From JAWXBK01 sp034439975 (GTDB taxonomy: Bacteria > Pseudomonadota > Alphaproteobacteria > Dongiales > Dongiaceae): a stretch of DNA of 64,000 nucleotides. The DNA lies in the NCBI GenBank assembly GCA_034439975.1, contig JAWXBK010000064.1:11132-75131 (forward strand), given 5' to 3'. The position numbers and the translations under genes are program-made. Shown one piece after another: positions 53,550 to 62,123 of the stretch. Under the pieces are notes generated by a model. That model was not told the origin of the DNA, made no database searches, and saw only the letters and a list, made by a program, of their open reading frames with translations. Numbering within the stretch: the stretch's first letter is position 1; each line of letters opens with the position of its first letter.

Positions 53550-53578
53550 ATGATAGGAGCCGGATTCCATAGCGGCAA
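53550..53578 (-). promoter_or_regulatory. Predicted promoter of ppiD-trpE
   Basis: On the minus strand TTGCCG (53578-53573, 4/6) and TATCAT (53555-53550, 5/6) are spaced by exactly 17 nt. Transcription would start near 53543, giving a leader of about 72 nt. Confidence 0.5.
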
Positions 53579-53585
53579 CCGGCGA

Positions 53586-53614
53586 TTGGCGCGCTGCGGC
53601 GGCCATGCTAGGAC
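53586..53614 (+). promoter_or_regulatory. Predicted promoter of tpiA
   Basis: TTGGCGC (53586-53592) and GCTAGGAC (53607-53614) are 14 nt apart and match TTGACGS - N10-14 - GCTANAWC at 5/7 and 7/8. It lies back to back with the ppiD promoter, the two -35 elements being 7 bp apart. Confidence 0.5.
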
Positions 53615-53646
53615 GCGGCGATAGCGGAAAAGGGAGCGGAATTGCG

Positions 53647-54414
53647 ATGGGCAAGGGCAGGGCGGTTGGCGGCAAGCTGATCGCCGGTAACTGGAAGATG
53701 AACGGGATGCGCGCCGATGGCGTGGCGCTCGCCTTGGCCATCGCCGACTGGGCGCGCCAGCAGGGCGGCCCGGCGTTGACATTGCTGCTCTGCCCGCCGG
53801 CCACGTTGATCGGGGCAATCGGCGCGGCCATCGCCGGCAGCCCTGTTGTGCTCGGCGCCCAGGACTGCCACCCGGCCGCGAAAGGCGCGCATACGGGAGA
53901 CATCGCGGCCTCGATGCTGGCGGATCTGGGATGCCGCTATGTGATCGTCGGGCATTCCGAGCGGCGCCAGAACCACCATGAGACCGACGCGCTGGTCGCG
54001 GCAAAGGGGGCGGCAGCCCATAAAGCGGGGCTCATTGCCATCGTCTGCGTGGGCGAGACCGAGGCGGAGCGCGATCGGGGCGAGGCATTGGCCGTCGTTT
54101 CGCGTCAGCTCGAGGGCTCGCTGCCCGAGGGCACGACGGCAGAAAACAGCGTGATCGCTTACGAGCCGGTATGGGCGATCGGCACCGGCCGGGTGCCGGC
54201 CGCGGCCGATGTCGGCGAGATGCATGGTCATATGCGGCGGCTGGTCGCAAAGCGGCTGGTCGATGGCGCCGATCTGCGGCTGCTCTATGGCGGATCGGTC
54301 AAAGCGGATAATGCCGCCGAACTGCTGGCGATCGCCGATGTGGATGGCGCGCTCGTGGGCGGCGCCAGCCTGGATGCCAGGGCGTTCACGGGTATCGCGG
54401 CGGCAGTCCGCTAG
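53647..54414 (+). CDS. tpiA: Triose-phosphate isomerase
   Basis: This enzyme interconverts dihydroxyacetone phosphate and glyceraldehyde 3-phosphate. The 255-aa TIM barrel has IAGNWKMNGMR with the catalytic Lys, VIVGHSERR with the catalytic His, AYEPVWAIGTGR with the catalytic Glu (loop 6) and LYGGSVKADNA. I chose the ATG at 53647 after AAAAGGGAG; the earlier in-frame start at 53605 lies in the promoter. The GAPDH partner is not in this window. Confidence 0.95.
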   Translation: MGKGRAVGGKLIAGNWKMNGMRADGVALALAIADWARQQGGPALTLLLCPPATLIGAIGAAIAGSPVVLGAQDCHPAAKGAHTGDIAASMLADLGCRYVIVGHSERRQNHHETDALVAAKGAAAHKAGLIAIVCVGETEAERDRGEALAVVSRQLEGSLPEGTTAENSVIAYEPVWAIGTGRVPAAADVGEMHGHMRRLVAKRLVDGADLRLLYGGSVKADNAAELLAIADVDGALVGGASLDARAFTGIAAAVR

Positions 54415-54566
54415 GCCGTCAGGCAGCCCCGCAGGGTTCCGGCCCTCTAGCATCGGGGGCCCGAACGCGCTAAAAGGCCGGCCGCTGCGATCCGCGCCGG
54501 GTTAGGGCCCATCGGGGCCGGATCGCGCCATCGCTCGCAACGTCCAACCGATCGCCGAAGGCGTCC

Positions 54567-54962
54567 ATGCAAGAAGTCCTGCTCGTCATCCATCTGCTGA
54601 TCGCGATCTCATTGATCGGCGTGATCCTGGTGCAGCGTAACGAGGGCGGCGCGGGCCTCAGCGGCCTCGGCGGGGGTGGTGGTGGCGGTGCGGGCGGCAT
54701 GGCCGGGTTCATGACCGGGCGCGGCCAGGCCAATCTTCTGACGCGGCTGACCGCCGGGCTGGTGGTCGCCTTTTTCGTCACGTCGATCACGCTCGGCATT
54801 CTGGCGAGCGGCGCGTCCGAGCGGCCGTCGCTGTTCGATCAGCTCCAGTTGCCGACGGGCACCACGACCGACGAGCCGGCGACCGGGGAAGAGCCGGCCG
54901 CCGCCGATTCGGTGCCAGCGGAGCCCGAGTCTGACGCACCGAGCGTTCCGGTCAGCGAATAG
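54567..54962 (+). CDS. secG: Preprotein translocase subunit SecG
   Basis: This small subunit of the SecYEG channel has two transmembrane helices (about residues 3-22 and 55-75) around a Gly-rich loop (GLGGGGGGGAGG). The family signature is ISLIGVILVQRNEGG, with FMTGRGQANLLTRLT. The C-terminal tail (about 50 residues, Pro/Ala/Glu-rich) is longer than in E. coli but usual in alphaproteobacteria. The 152-bp gap before it contains only a short GGCCC/GGGCC inverted repeat that I can see. Confidence 0.93.
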   Translation: MQEVLLVIHLLIAISLIGVILVQRNEGGAGLSGLGGGGGGGAGGMAGFMTGRGQANLLTRLTAGLVVAFFVTSITLGILASGASERPSLFDQLQLPTGTTTDEPATGEEPAAADSVPAEPESDAPSVPVSE

Positions 54963-55054
54963 CCGCCGCGCGCGGCCTCGAAATCATTGAACAATTCGTC
55001 GGGCGCAACGCGGCGCTTGCGGCCGGCCGGGTATCCGCGCCATAAGGCAAGTCC

Positions 55055-56680
55055 ATGACGCGGTTCATCTTCATCACCGGCGGCGTGGTCTCCTCTTTGG
55101 GCAAGGGTCTTTCGTCGGCGGCGCTTGGCGCGCTGCTGCAGGCGCGCGGCTACAAGGTCCGCCTGCGCAAGCTCGATCCCTATCTCAATGTCGATCCGGG
55201 CACGATGAGCCCGACGCAGCATGGCGAGGTCTACGTCACCGATGACGGTGCGGAAACCGACCTTGATCTGGGTCATTACGAACGCTTCACCGGCGTATCG
55301 TCGAAACGCAGCGACAATGTCACGACCGGACGCATCTACTCGAACGTGATCGCGCGCGAGCGGCGCGGCGATTATCTCGGCGGCACCGTTCAGGTCATTC
55401 CGCATGTCACCGATGCGATCAAGGAATTCATCCGCGCCGATATCGGCGACGAGGATTTCGTGCTGTGCGAGATCGGCGGCACGGTCGGCGACATCGAAAG
55501 TCTGCCGTTCCTCGAAGCGATCCGGCAGCTTGGCAACGAGCTCGGCAAGGAGCGCTCGATATTCGTGCATTTGACGCTGCTGCCCTATATTCCATCGGCC
55601 GGCGAACTCAAGACGAAACCGACGCAGCATTCCGTCAAGGAGCTGCAGTCGGTCGGTATCCAGCCCGATATTCTGCTCTGCCGCTGCGACCGGCCCATTC
55701 CGGCCGATGCGCGGCGCAAGATCGCGCTGTTCTGCAATATCAAGCCGGAATCGGTGATCCCTGCGCTCGACGTCGACACCATCTATCGCGTGCCGATCGC
55801 CTATCACGCGGAAGGATTCGACACGCAGGTTTGTCGCCATTTCGGATTGATGACGCACGAGCCCGATCTGAGCGGCTGGGATCATATCGTCGAGCGGTTG
55901 GTGCAGCCGGAGGGCGAGGTGACTATTGCCGTCGTCGGCAAATATGTGTCGCTGCTCGATTCCTACAAATCTTTGTCTGAAGCATTGACCCATGGCGGGA
56001 TCGCCAACAACACGCGGGTCAATCTCAACTGGATCGATTCCGAAATCTTCGAGCAGGAAGACGCGGTACATCATCTCGAAGACGTGCACGCGATCCTGGT
56101 GCCCGGCGGGTTCGGCGAACGCGGCTCGGAAGGCAAGGTCGCGGCCGCGCGTTTCGCGCGCGAACGCAACGTGCCGTATTTCGGCATCTGCTTCGGCATG
56201 CAGATGGCGGTGATCGAGGCGGCGCGCAATCTCGCCGGAATCGAGGGCGCGGGGTCGAGCGAGTTCGGGGTGGTGAATGAGTCGGTGGTCGGTCTGATGA
56301 CCGAATGGCTGCGCGGCAATCAGCTCGAGAAGCGCGACGCGAAAGGCGATCTCGGCGGCACGATGCGGCTTGGCGCCTATGAATGCCGGCTGCTGCCCGG
56401 CAGCAAGGTGCATGAGATCTACGGGCAGGACATCATCAGCGAGCGGCATCGTCACCGCTACGAGGTGAACGTCAATTACAAGGGCCGGCTCGAACAGGTC
56501 GGCCTGCGTTTCTCCGGCATGTCGCCCGACGGGCTACTGCCCGAAATCGTTGAGCTGGTGGATCACCCCTGGTTCGTCGGCGTGCAGTTCCATCCCGAGC
56601 TTAAATCGCGGCCCTTCGAGCCGCACCCCTTGTTCACTTCATTCGTCGGCGCCGCACTCGAGCAAAGCCGGTTGGTGTAG
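55055..56680 (+). CDS. pyrG: CTP synthase
   Basis: This enzyme aminates UTP to CTP with glutamine. The 541-aa protein has the synthetase domain (FITGGVVSSLGKGLSSAAL, LDPYLNVDPGTMSPTQHGEVYV) and a C-terminal class I amidotransferase with the catalytic Cys in FGICFGMQMA (about residue 378) and His-Glu in VQFHPEL. Order secG-pyrG-kdsA-eno is conserved in alphaproteobacteria. No tRNA gene is found in the 92-bp spacer before it. Confidence 0.97.
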   Translation: MTRFIFITGGVVSSLGKGLSSAALGALLQARGYKVRLRKLDPYLNVDPGTMSPTQHGEVYVTDDGAETDLDLGHYERFTGVSSKRSDNVTTGRIYSNVIARERRGDYLGGTVQVIPHVTDAIKEFIRADIGDEDFVLCEIGGTVGDIESLPFLEAIRQLGNELGKERSIFVHLTLLPYIPSAGELKTKPTQHSVKELQSVGIQPDILLCRCDRPIPADARRKIALFCNIKPESVIPALDVDTIYRVPIAYHAEGFDTQVCRHFGLMTHEPDLSGWDHIVERLVQPEGEVTIAVVGKYVSLLDSYKSLSEALTHGGIANNTRVNLNWIDSEIFEQEDAVHHLEDVHAILVPGGFGERGSEGKVAAARFARERNVPYFGICFGMQMAVIEAARNLAGIEGAGSSEFGVVNESVVGLMTEWLRGNQLEKRDAKGDLGGTMRLGAYECRLLPGSKVHEIYGQDIISERHRHRYEVNVNYKGRLEQVGLRFSGMSPDGLLPEIVELVDHPWFVGVQFHPELKSRPFEPHPLFTSFVGAALEQSRLV

Positions 56681-56689
56681 AGTAGCCGC

Positions 56690-57526
56690 ATGGCCGCCGC
56701 TCATACCGTCAAGATCCGCGATCTCGAGATCGCCAATGACAGGCCGTTGGCGATCATCGCCGGGCCCTGCGCGTTGGAGAGCCGCGCGCATGCGCTCGAG
56801 GTCAGCGCGGCCCTGAAAGAGATCACGATCAAACTCGGCATCGGTCTCATCTACAAGTCCAGTTTCGACAAGGCGAACCGCACCAGCGCGAACTCAGCGC
56901 GCGGCATCGGCATGGAACTCGGTCTGCCGATTCTCGCGGAGGTGCGCGAGACGACCGGTCTGCCCGTACTCACCGACGTGCATGACGCCGCGCAATGCGC
57001 GCCGGTCGGCGAAGTCGTCGACGTAATTCAGATTCCGGCTTTCCTCTGCCGCCAGACCGATCTGTTGCTCGCGGCAGGCGAAACCGGCAAGGCGATCAAC
57101 GTCAAGAAGGGTCAGTTCCTCGCGCCCTGGGACATGAAGAACGTCGTCGACAAGATCGCCTCGACCGGCAACCGCAACATCCTGCAGACCGAGCGCGGCG
57201 TCTCGTTCGGCTACAACACGCTGGTTTCGGATATGCGAGCGCTGCCGGTTTTGAAGGCGAACGGTTATCCGGTCGTGTTCGATGCGACCCATTCGGTGCA
57301 GCAGCCGGGCGGGCAGGGCACCGTCTCGGGCGGGCAGCGCGAGTTCGTGCCCGTTCTCGCGCGCGCTGCGGTCGCGATCGGCGTTGCCGTCGTGTTCATC
57401 GAGACACATCCCGATCCCGACAAGGCGCCATCGGACGGACCGAACATGGTGCCACTGAAGCAGCTTCCGGCGCTGCTCGCCGATCTGATGGCGTTCGACA
57501 AACTGGCGAAGCAGCGGCCGCTCTAG
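56690..57526 (+). CDS. kdsA: 3-deoxy-8-phosphooctulonate synthase (KDO-8-P synthase)
   Basis: This enzyme condenses arabinose 5-phosphate with phosphoenolpyruvate to make Kdo 8-phosphate. The 278-aa protein has IAGPCALESRAHALE, SSFDKANRTS, LTDVHDAAQC, IQIPAFLCRQTDLL and VVFDATHSVQQPGG. Kdo is the core sugar of lipopolysaccharide, but also occurs in capsules. Its presence is notable because lipid A genes are missing from their usual place upstream of gltA. It starts 9 nt after pyrG. Confidence 0.96.
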   Translation: MAAAHTVKIRDLEIANDRPLAIIAGPCALESRAHALEVSAALKEITIKLGIGLIYKSSFDKANRTSANSARGIGMELGLPILAEVRETTGLPVLTDVHDAAQCAPVGEVVDVIQIPAFLCRQTDLLLAAGETGKAINVKKGQFLAPWDMKNVVDKIASTGNRNILQTERGVSFGYNTLVSDMRALPVLKANGYPVVFDATHSVQQPGGQGTVSGGQREFVPVLARAAVAIGVAVVFIETHPDPDKAPSDGPNMVPLKQLPALLADLMAFDKLAKQRPL

Positions 57527-57540
57527 GCGCCGGCCGGCGC
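57527..57540. repeat. Perfect 14-bp palindrome after kdsA
   Basis: GCGCCGGCCGGCGC begins right after the kdsA stop. It has no T-tract and no loop, so it is at best a weak transcription barrier before the eno promoter. Confidence 0.4.
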
Positions 57541-57546
57541 GGTCCC

Positions 57547-57575
57547 TTGAGCCCTCGCATGGCCGGGCTTATAAG
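57547..57575 (+). promoter_or_regulatory. Predicted promoter of eno
   Basis: TTGAGC (57547-57552, 4/6) and TATAAG (57570-57575, 5/6) are 17 nt apart. The -10 lies inside a perfect palindrome GCTTATAAGC (57567-57576). Transcription would start near 57582, leaving a short leader with the SD. Confidence 0.55.
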
Positions 57576-57600
57576 CGGCGCGCATCAAGGGATTTGAACC

Positions 57601-58881
57601 ATGACCGCCATCGTCGATATCCACGGCCGCGAGATCCTGGACAGCCGCGGCAATCCGACCGTCGAGGTCGAGGTGACGCTCGAAAGCGGCGCCTTCGGCC
57701 GCGCCGCCGTGCCGTCGGGCGCATCGACCGGCACGCATGAGGCGGTCGAGAAGCGCGACGGCGACAAGAAGCGCTATGGCGGCAAGGGCGTGCGCCAGGC
57801 GGTCGATGCCGTCAACGGCGAGATCTTCGATGCGCTCTCCGGCCTCGAGGCCGAGGGTCAGGCGCGGATCGATCGCACTTTGATCGAACTCGACGGCACC
57901 GAGAACAAGAGCCGGCTCGGCGCCAATGCCATTCTCGGCGTCAGCCTTGCCGTTGCGAAGGCGGCCGCGGTCGATGCGGGACTGCCGCTCTATCGCTATG
58001 TGGGCGGCGCTTCGGCGCATGTGCTGCCGGTGCCGATGATGAACATCGTCAACGGCGGCGCTCATGCCGACAATCCGATCGACTTTCAGGAATTCATGAT
58101 TCTGCCGCTCGATGCGTCGAGCTTCGCCGAAGCGCTGCGCATGGGCGCCGAAGTGTTCCACGCACTGCGGGCCGCGCTGAAGAAGGCCGGACACAATACC
58201 AATGTTGGCGACGAAGGCGGCTTCGCACCCAATTTGAAAGGCGCCGAGGAGGCACTCGCCTTCATCATGCAGGCGATCGAGGCGGCCGGGTACAAGCCCG
58301 GCAAACAGATTGCACTCGCGCTCGACGCCGCGGCGACCGAGTTCCACGACAAGGAAAAGTACAGGCTCGCCGGCGAAGGCCGCACGCTCGATGCGGCCGG
58401 CATGGTCGCCTATTACGACGAACTCTGCGGGCGCTATCCCATCGTCTCGATCGAAGACGGCATGGCCGAGGACGATTGGGACGGCTGGGCGCAGCTCACC
58501 AAAATGCTTGGCGACAAAGTGCAGCTCGTCGGCGACGACATCTTCGTCACCAATCCGGTACGGCTGAAGGACGGCATCGAGCGCGGGGTCGCGAATGCGA
58601 TCCTGGTCAAGGTGAACCAGATCGGCACGCTGACCGAAACGCTGCAGACGGTCGAGATGGCGCATCGCGCCGCCTATCGCGCAGTGATGTCGCATCGCTC
58701 GGGCGAAACCGAGGATGCGACGATCGCCGATCTCGCGGTCGCGACCAATTGCGGTCAGATCAAGACCGGCTCGCTGTCGCGTTCCGACCGTCTCGCCAAG
58801 TACAACCAGCTCCTACGGATCGAGGAAGGGCTGGGCGGCACCGGTCGTTATGCCGGGCGCGCCGCCCTGGCGCGGGGCTGA
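57601..58881 (+). CDS. eno: Enolase
   Basis: This enzyme converts 2-phosphoglycerate to phosphoenolpyruvate and, in many bacteria, joins the RNA degradosome. The 426-aa protein begins MTAIVDIHGREILDSRGNPT and has GAST, GANAILGVSLAVAKA, SIEDGMAEDDWDGW, VNQIGTLTET and MSHRSGETEDATIADLAV with catalytic residues. An AAGGGA SD precedes the ATG. It supplies PEP to KdsA, encoded just upstream. Confidence 0.97.
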   Translation: MTAIVDIHGREILDSRGNPTVEVEVTLESGAFGRAAVPSGASTGTHEAVEKRDGDKKRYGGKGVRQAVDAVNGEIFDALSGLEAEGQARIDRTLIELDGTENKSRLGANAILGVSLAVAKAAAVDAGLPLYRYVGGASAHVLPVPMMNIVNGGAHADNPIDFQEFMILPLDASSFAEALRMGAEVFHALRAALKKAGHNTNVGDEGGFAPNLKGAEEALAFIMQAIEAAGYKPGKQIALALDAAATEFHDKEKYRLAGEGRTLDAAGMVAYYDELCGRYPIVSIEDGMAEDDWDGWAQLTKMLGDKVQLVGDDIFVTNPVRLKDGIERGVANAILVKVNQIGTLTETLQTVEMAHRAAYRAVMSHRSGETEDATIADLAVATNCGQIKTGSLSRSDRLAKYNQLLRIEEGLGGTGRYAGRAALARG

Positions 58882-58916
58882 ACGCATCTTTTCTAAACCG
58901 GTGCGGCGCAACAAAA

Positions 58917-59007
58917 GAATCAAAAGCGAGTCCCCGCCGACACAGTGCGACTCGTTTAAATCCGCCGGGTCGCTTTTCATTTGACCGACGCGAATCGATT
59001 GTGATTC
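58917..59007 (+). promoter_or_regulatory. Cluster of five GANTC (CcrM) sites before the ftsB-like gene
   Basis: GANTC occurs at 58917, 58928, 58949, 58992 and 59003; about 0.4 would be expected by chance in 90 bp of even composition. The last two lie in the arms of a perfect 7-bp inverted repeat, GCGAATC-N6-GATTCGC (58990-59009). Both fit the GcrA-associated pattern yGAnTCg. A -35-like TTGACCG begins at 58981, but no good -10 or SD is seen. Methylation-dependent cell-cycle control by CcrM/GcrA is a sensible inference. Confidence 0.6.
58922..58977 (+). terminator. Possible eno terminator region
   Basis: Arms AAAAGCGA (58922-58929) and TCGCTTTT (58970-58977) are perfectly complementary and enclose a second inverted repeat CGAGTC / GACTCG (58927-58932 with 58949-58954). 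The right arm ends in a T-run followed by CATTT. The long loop makes an intrinsic terminator plausible but not strong. The same bases hold GANTC sites. Confidence 0.4.
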
Positions 59008-59016
59008 GCTGTTCCC

Positions 59017-59373
59017 ATGGCGCTCGCACGTAATCTCGGGACACGACTCCAGCCGGCCTTGCTGCCGGTGATCGGGCTCGTCCTGTTCGGCTATTTCGTC
59101 TTCCATTCGATCCAGGGCGAGCGGGGGCTGGTTGCCTGGCTCGTACTCAAGCAGGAAATCCGGGCCGCCCAAGCGCGCGAGACCGCGCTGTCCGGTGAGG
59201 CTGCGACCCTCGAACGGCGCGTCGCTCTGCTCAGTCCAGACTCGCTCGATCCCGACATGGTCGAGGAGCGCGCGCGGCTGATGCTGAACTATGCGCATTC
59301 GGACGAACTCGTGATCATGCTCGGCCGGCCCGACAGCAGCGGCTATTCCAACGTCGACCTCGATCGCGAATAA
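59017..59373 (+). CDS. FtsB/DivIC-type septum formation initiator
   Basis: This small bitopic divisome protein links FtsL/FtsQ with the septal synthase. The 118-aa protein has one transmembrane helix (about residues 13-30), a coiled coil (about 42-75: LKQEIRAAQARETALSGEA) and the conserved tail with VEERARLMLNYAHSDELVI. Position between eno and pdhA is standard for alphaproteobacteria. The upstream region is rich in GANTC sites. No clear SD precedes the ATG. Confidence 0.88.
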   Translation: MALARNLGTRLQPALLPVIGLVLFGYFVFHSIQGERGLVAWLVLKQEIRAAQARETALSGEAATLERRVALLSPDSLDPDMVEERARLMLNYAHSDELVIMLGRPDSSGYSNVDLDRE

Positions 59374-59427
59374 CTAAAAACAAGTTAACTGACATTTTCC
59401 ACAACGCTGGCAGTGGTTTAATCGCTG

Positions 59428-59456
59428 TTGCCAACTGGTGTTTCCGCCATTAACTA
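59428..59456 (+). promoter_or_regulatory. Possible promoter of the pdhABC-lpd operon
   Basis: The 172-bp spacer before pdhA is AT-rich between 59371 and 59460, unlike its surroundings. TTGCCAA (59428-59434) and ATTAACTA (59449-59456) are 14 nt apart, weak matches to the alphaproteobacterial pattern. Arms TGGCA (59408-59412) and TGCCA (59429-59433) may form an operator. Confidence 0.3.
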
Positions 59457-59545
59457 AAGGGATCAGCATCGGTAGCTGCGGCACCGGGGTCGATCCCGAA
59501 CCGCCCTGGCAGCCGATACCACTCTCGACTGAGGGGAGGCAGGGC

Positions 59546-60634
59546 ATGGCACGCAGCGCGGCAGGCCGAAGCAAGTCCAAGATCCGGTCCGCGACGCGGC
59601 CTTCCCCCCGATCCGGTACCCAGACACGCAGCGGCGTCCGAACCCGGGCGAAAGACAGCGTTCCCGGCGTCGAGGATGTCGAACCCGACACATTGCGCTC
59701 TCTCTATCGCGAAATGCTGCTGATCCGTCGCTTCGAAGAGAAAGCCGGCCAACTCTATGGCATGGGCCTGATCGGCGGGTTCTGCCATCTCTATATCGGC
59801 CAGGAAGCCGTCGTGGTCGGTGTGCTCTCCGGCCTCGACGACGGCGACAGCGTCATCACGACCTACCGCGATCACGGCCACATGCTGTCGACCGGCATGG
59901 ACCCGAAGGGCGTAATGGCCGAGCTGACCGGAAGGCGCGGCGGCTATTCCAAGGGTAAAGGCGGCTCGATGCACATGTTCAGCCGGGAGAAGAAATTCTT
60001 CGGCGGCCACGGCATCGTCGGCGCCAATGTGCCGCTCGGTACCGGCATCGCCTTCGCCCATAAATATCTGGAAGAACCCTTTCTCTGCGCCACGTTCTTC
60101 GGCGACGGCGCGGCGAACCAGGGTCAGGTCTACGAGGCCTTCAACATGGCCGCGTTGTGGAAGCTGCCGGTGCTCTACATCATCGAGAACAACAAATACG
60201 GCATGGGCACCAGCATCGAGCGATCCTCGGCACGGACCGAGCTCTACAAGCGCGGCGAGCCGTTCGGCATTCCCGGCGAGGCGGTCGACGGCATGGATGT
60301 GCTTGCGGTGCGAGAAGCGACGCGGCGCGCGGCGAAGCACGTGCGCGCCCACGGGCCCTACATCCTCGAGATGATGACCTATCGCTATCGCGGCCACTCG
60401 ATGTCGGACCCGGCGAAATATCGCAGCAAGGAAGAAGTCTCGAAGATGCGACAGGAGCATGATCCGATCGACCATCTGCGCGAGCGGCTGCTCAAGGCGA
60501 AGATCGTCGACGAGGCCGAGCTCAAGAATATCGATCGCGAGACCAAGGAAGTCATCGCCGAGGCGACCGAGTTCGCCCAGTCGAGCCCCGAGCCGGATCC
60601 GACCGAGCTCTGGACCGACGTGCTGGCCGGCTAG
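59546..60634 (+). CDS. pdhA: Pyruvate dehydrogenase E1 component subunit alpha
   Basis: With PdhB this enzyme decarboxylates pyruvate using thiamine diphosphate and acetylates the E2 lipoyl group. The 362-aa protein has a basic Ser/Arg-rich N-terminus (about 35 residues), IRRFEEKAGQLYGMG, the ThDP motif GDGAANQGQVYEAFNMAALW ending in ENNKYGMGTS, and the phosphorylation-loop region YRYRGHSMSDPAKYR. I chose the ATG at 59546 after GAGGGGAGG; the frame upstream is noncoding. Confidence 0.96.
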   Translation: MARSAAGRSKSKIRSATRPSPRSGTQTRSGVRTRAKDSVPGVEDVEPDTLRSLYREMLLIRRFEEKAGQLYGMGLIGGFCHLYIGQEAVVVGVLSGLDDGDSVITTYRDHGHMLSTGMDPKGVMAELTGRRGGYSKGKGGSMHMFSREKKFFGGHGIVGANVPLGTGIAFAHKYLEEPFLCATFFGDGAANQGQVYEAFNMAALWKLPVLYIIENNKYGMGTSIERSSARTELYKRGEPFGIPGEAVDGMDVLAVREATRRAAKHVRAHGPYILEMMTYRYRGHSMSDPAKYRSKEEVSKMRQEHDPIDHLRERLLKAKIVDEAELKNIDRETKEVIAEATEFAQSSPEPDPTELWTDVLAG

Positions 60635-60646
60635 GAAGCGCACCCG

Positions 60647-62113
60647 ATGGCAACCAAGGTTCTGATGCCCGCGCTCTCGCCGACCATGACCGAGGGCAAA
60701 CTCGCGACCTGGCTGAAGAAGGAAGGCGACAAAGTCGTTGCCGGCGACATCCTGGCCGAGATCGAAACCGACAAGGCGACGATGGAACTCGAGGCGGTCG
60801 ACGAAGGCACGCTCGCGAAGATCCTGATCCAAGCCGGCACCGAGGGCGTTGCGGTCAATACGCCGATCGCCGTTATCGCCGAAGAGGGCGAGGACGCATC
60901 CGCTGCCGACGAAAAGCCGGTTACCAAACCGGACGCGCCCAAAGCCGACGCGAAGAAGGAATCCGCACCGGCGGAATCAAAGAAAGCCGAGCCGGAAGTG
61001 CCCGACGAAACGGAGTCCGACACCGGCACGTACGCGCCGGCCAAGGCCGAAGCGAAACCCGCTGCCGCGCCGGCGACTGCGCCGCGCCCCGTCGCAACCG
61101 CCTTGCCGATCGAACCCGAGCTCGGCGAAACCACGTCGATGACCGTGCGCGAAGCGTTGCGCGATGCGATGGCGGAAGAGATGCGGCGCGATCCCAAGGT
61201 GCTGCTGATGGGCGAAGAGGTCGCCGAGTATCAGGGCGCCTACAAAGTCAGCCAGGGATTGCTCGACGAGTTCGGCAGGAAGCGCGTCATCGATACGCCG
61301 ATCACCGAACATGGCTTTGCCGGCGTCGCGGTCGGCGCCGCGTTCTACGGGTTGCGGCCGATCGTCGAGTTCATGACCTGGAACTTCGCGCTGCAGGCGA
61401 TCGACCAGATCATCAATTCTGCTGCGAAGACGCGCTACATGTCGGGTGGCCAGATGAGCTGCCCGATCGTGTTCCGCGGCCCCAACGGCGCGGCCGCGCG
61501 CGTCGCCGCACAACATTCGCAGGAATTCTCGAGCTGCTACGCGCATGTGCCGGGATTGATCGTCGTCGCGCCCTGGTCGGCCGCCGATGCGAAAGGCCTG
61601 CTGAAGAGCGCAATCCGCGACGAGAACCCGGTCATCTTCCTCGAGAATGAAATCCTCTATGGCCAGAGCTTTCCGGTACCGACCGCGTCGGATTATCTCG
61701 TGCCGTTCGGCAAGGCGAAGATCCTGCGCGAAGGCAGCGACGTGACGATCACCGCGTTCTCGCGCCAGGTCGGGCTTGCGCTCGAAGCGGCCGAGATGCT
61801 CGCGGGCGAGGGGATCAAGGCCGAGGTGATCGATCTGCGCACGATCCGTCCGCTCGATGTCGCGACCATCGTCAATTCGGTCAAAAAGACCAACCGGCTG
61901 GTGTCGGTTGAAGAAGGCTGGCCATTTGCCGGGATCGGCGCCGAACTCGCCGCGATCATGATGGAGCAGGCTTTCGACTGGCTCGATGCCCCGGTCGTGC
62001 GCGTGCACGGCGCCGACGTGCCGATGCCTTACGCCGCCAATCTCGAAAAGCTGGCGCTGCCGCAGGCGACGCACATCGTCGAGGCGGCAAAGCGCGTCCT
62101 CTATCGGACGTGA
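60647..62113 (+). CDS. pdhB: Pyruvate dehydrogenase E1 component subunit beta with lipoyl domain
   Basis: This subunit completes the E1 heterotetramer. The 488-aa protein has an N-terminal lipoyl domain (residues 2-80) with Lys 43 in ETDKATME, a Lys/Ala/Pro-rich linker (about 85-155) and the transketolase-type beta domain (MTVREALRDAMAEEM, MGEEVAEYQGAYKVSQG, ITEHGFAGVAVGAAF). Lipoyl fusion to E1 beta is known in alphaproteobacteria. An AGGAAG SD precedes the ATG. Confidence 0.96.
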   Translation: MATKVLMPALSPTMTEGKLATWLKKEGDKVVAGDILAEIETDKATMELEAVDEGTLAKILIQAGTEGVAVNTPIAVIAEEGEDASAADEKPVTKPDAPKADAKKESAPAESKKAEPEVPDETESDTGTYAPAKAEAKPAAAPATAPRPVATALPIEPELGETTSMTVREALRDAMAEEMRRDPKVLLMGEEVAEYQGAYKVSQGLLDEFGRKRVIDTPITEHGFAGVAVGAAFYGLRPIVEFMTWNFALQAIDQIINSAAKTRYMSGGQMSCPIVFRGPNGAAARVAAQHSQEFSSCYAHVPGLIVVAPWSAADAKGLLKSAIRDENPVIFLENEILYGQSFPVPTASDYLVPFGKAKILREGSDVTITAFSRQVGLALEAAEMLAGEGIKAEVIDLRTIRPLDVATIVNSVKKTNRLVSVEEGWPFAGIGAELAAIMMEQAFDWLDAPVVRVHGADVPMPYAANLEKLALPQATHIVEAAKRVLYRT

Positions 62114-62123
62114 GGAGCGAACG

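Noticed and set aside
53472..53903. A 144-residue N-terminal extension of PpiD
   Set aside because: It overlaps tpiA in antisense and covers both divergent promoters. The membrane anchor that should be near the N-terminus begins right after the ATG at 53471.
58882..59545. A tRNA or small RNA gene around ftsB
   Set aside because: The inverted repeats do not form a cloverleaf and no T-loop consensus is visible; promoter, GANTC and terminator-like elements explain the structure better.
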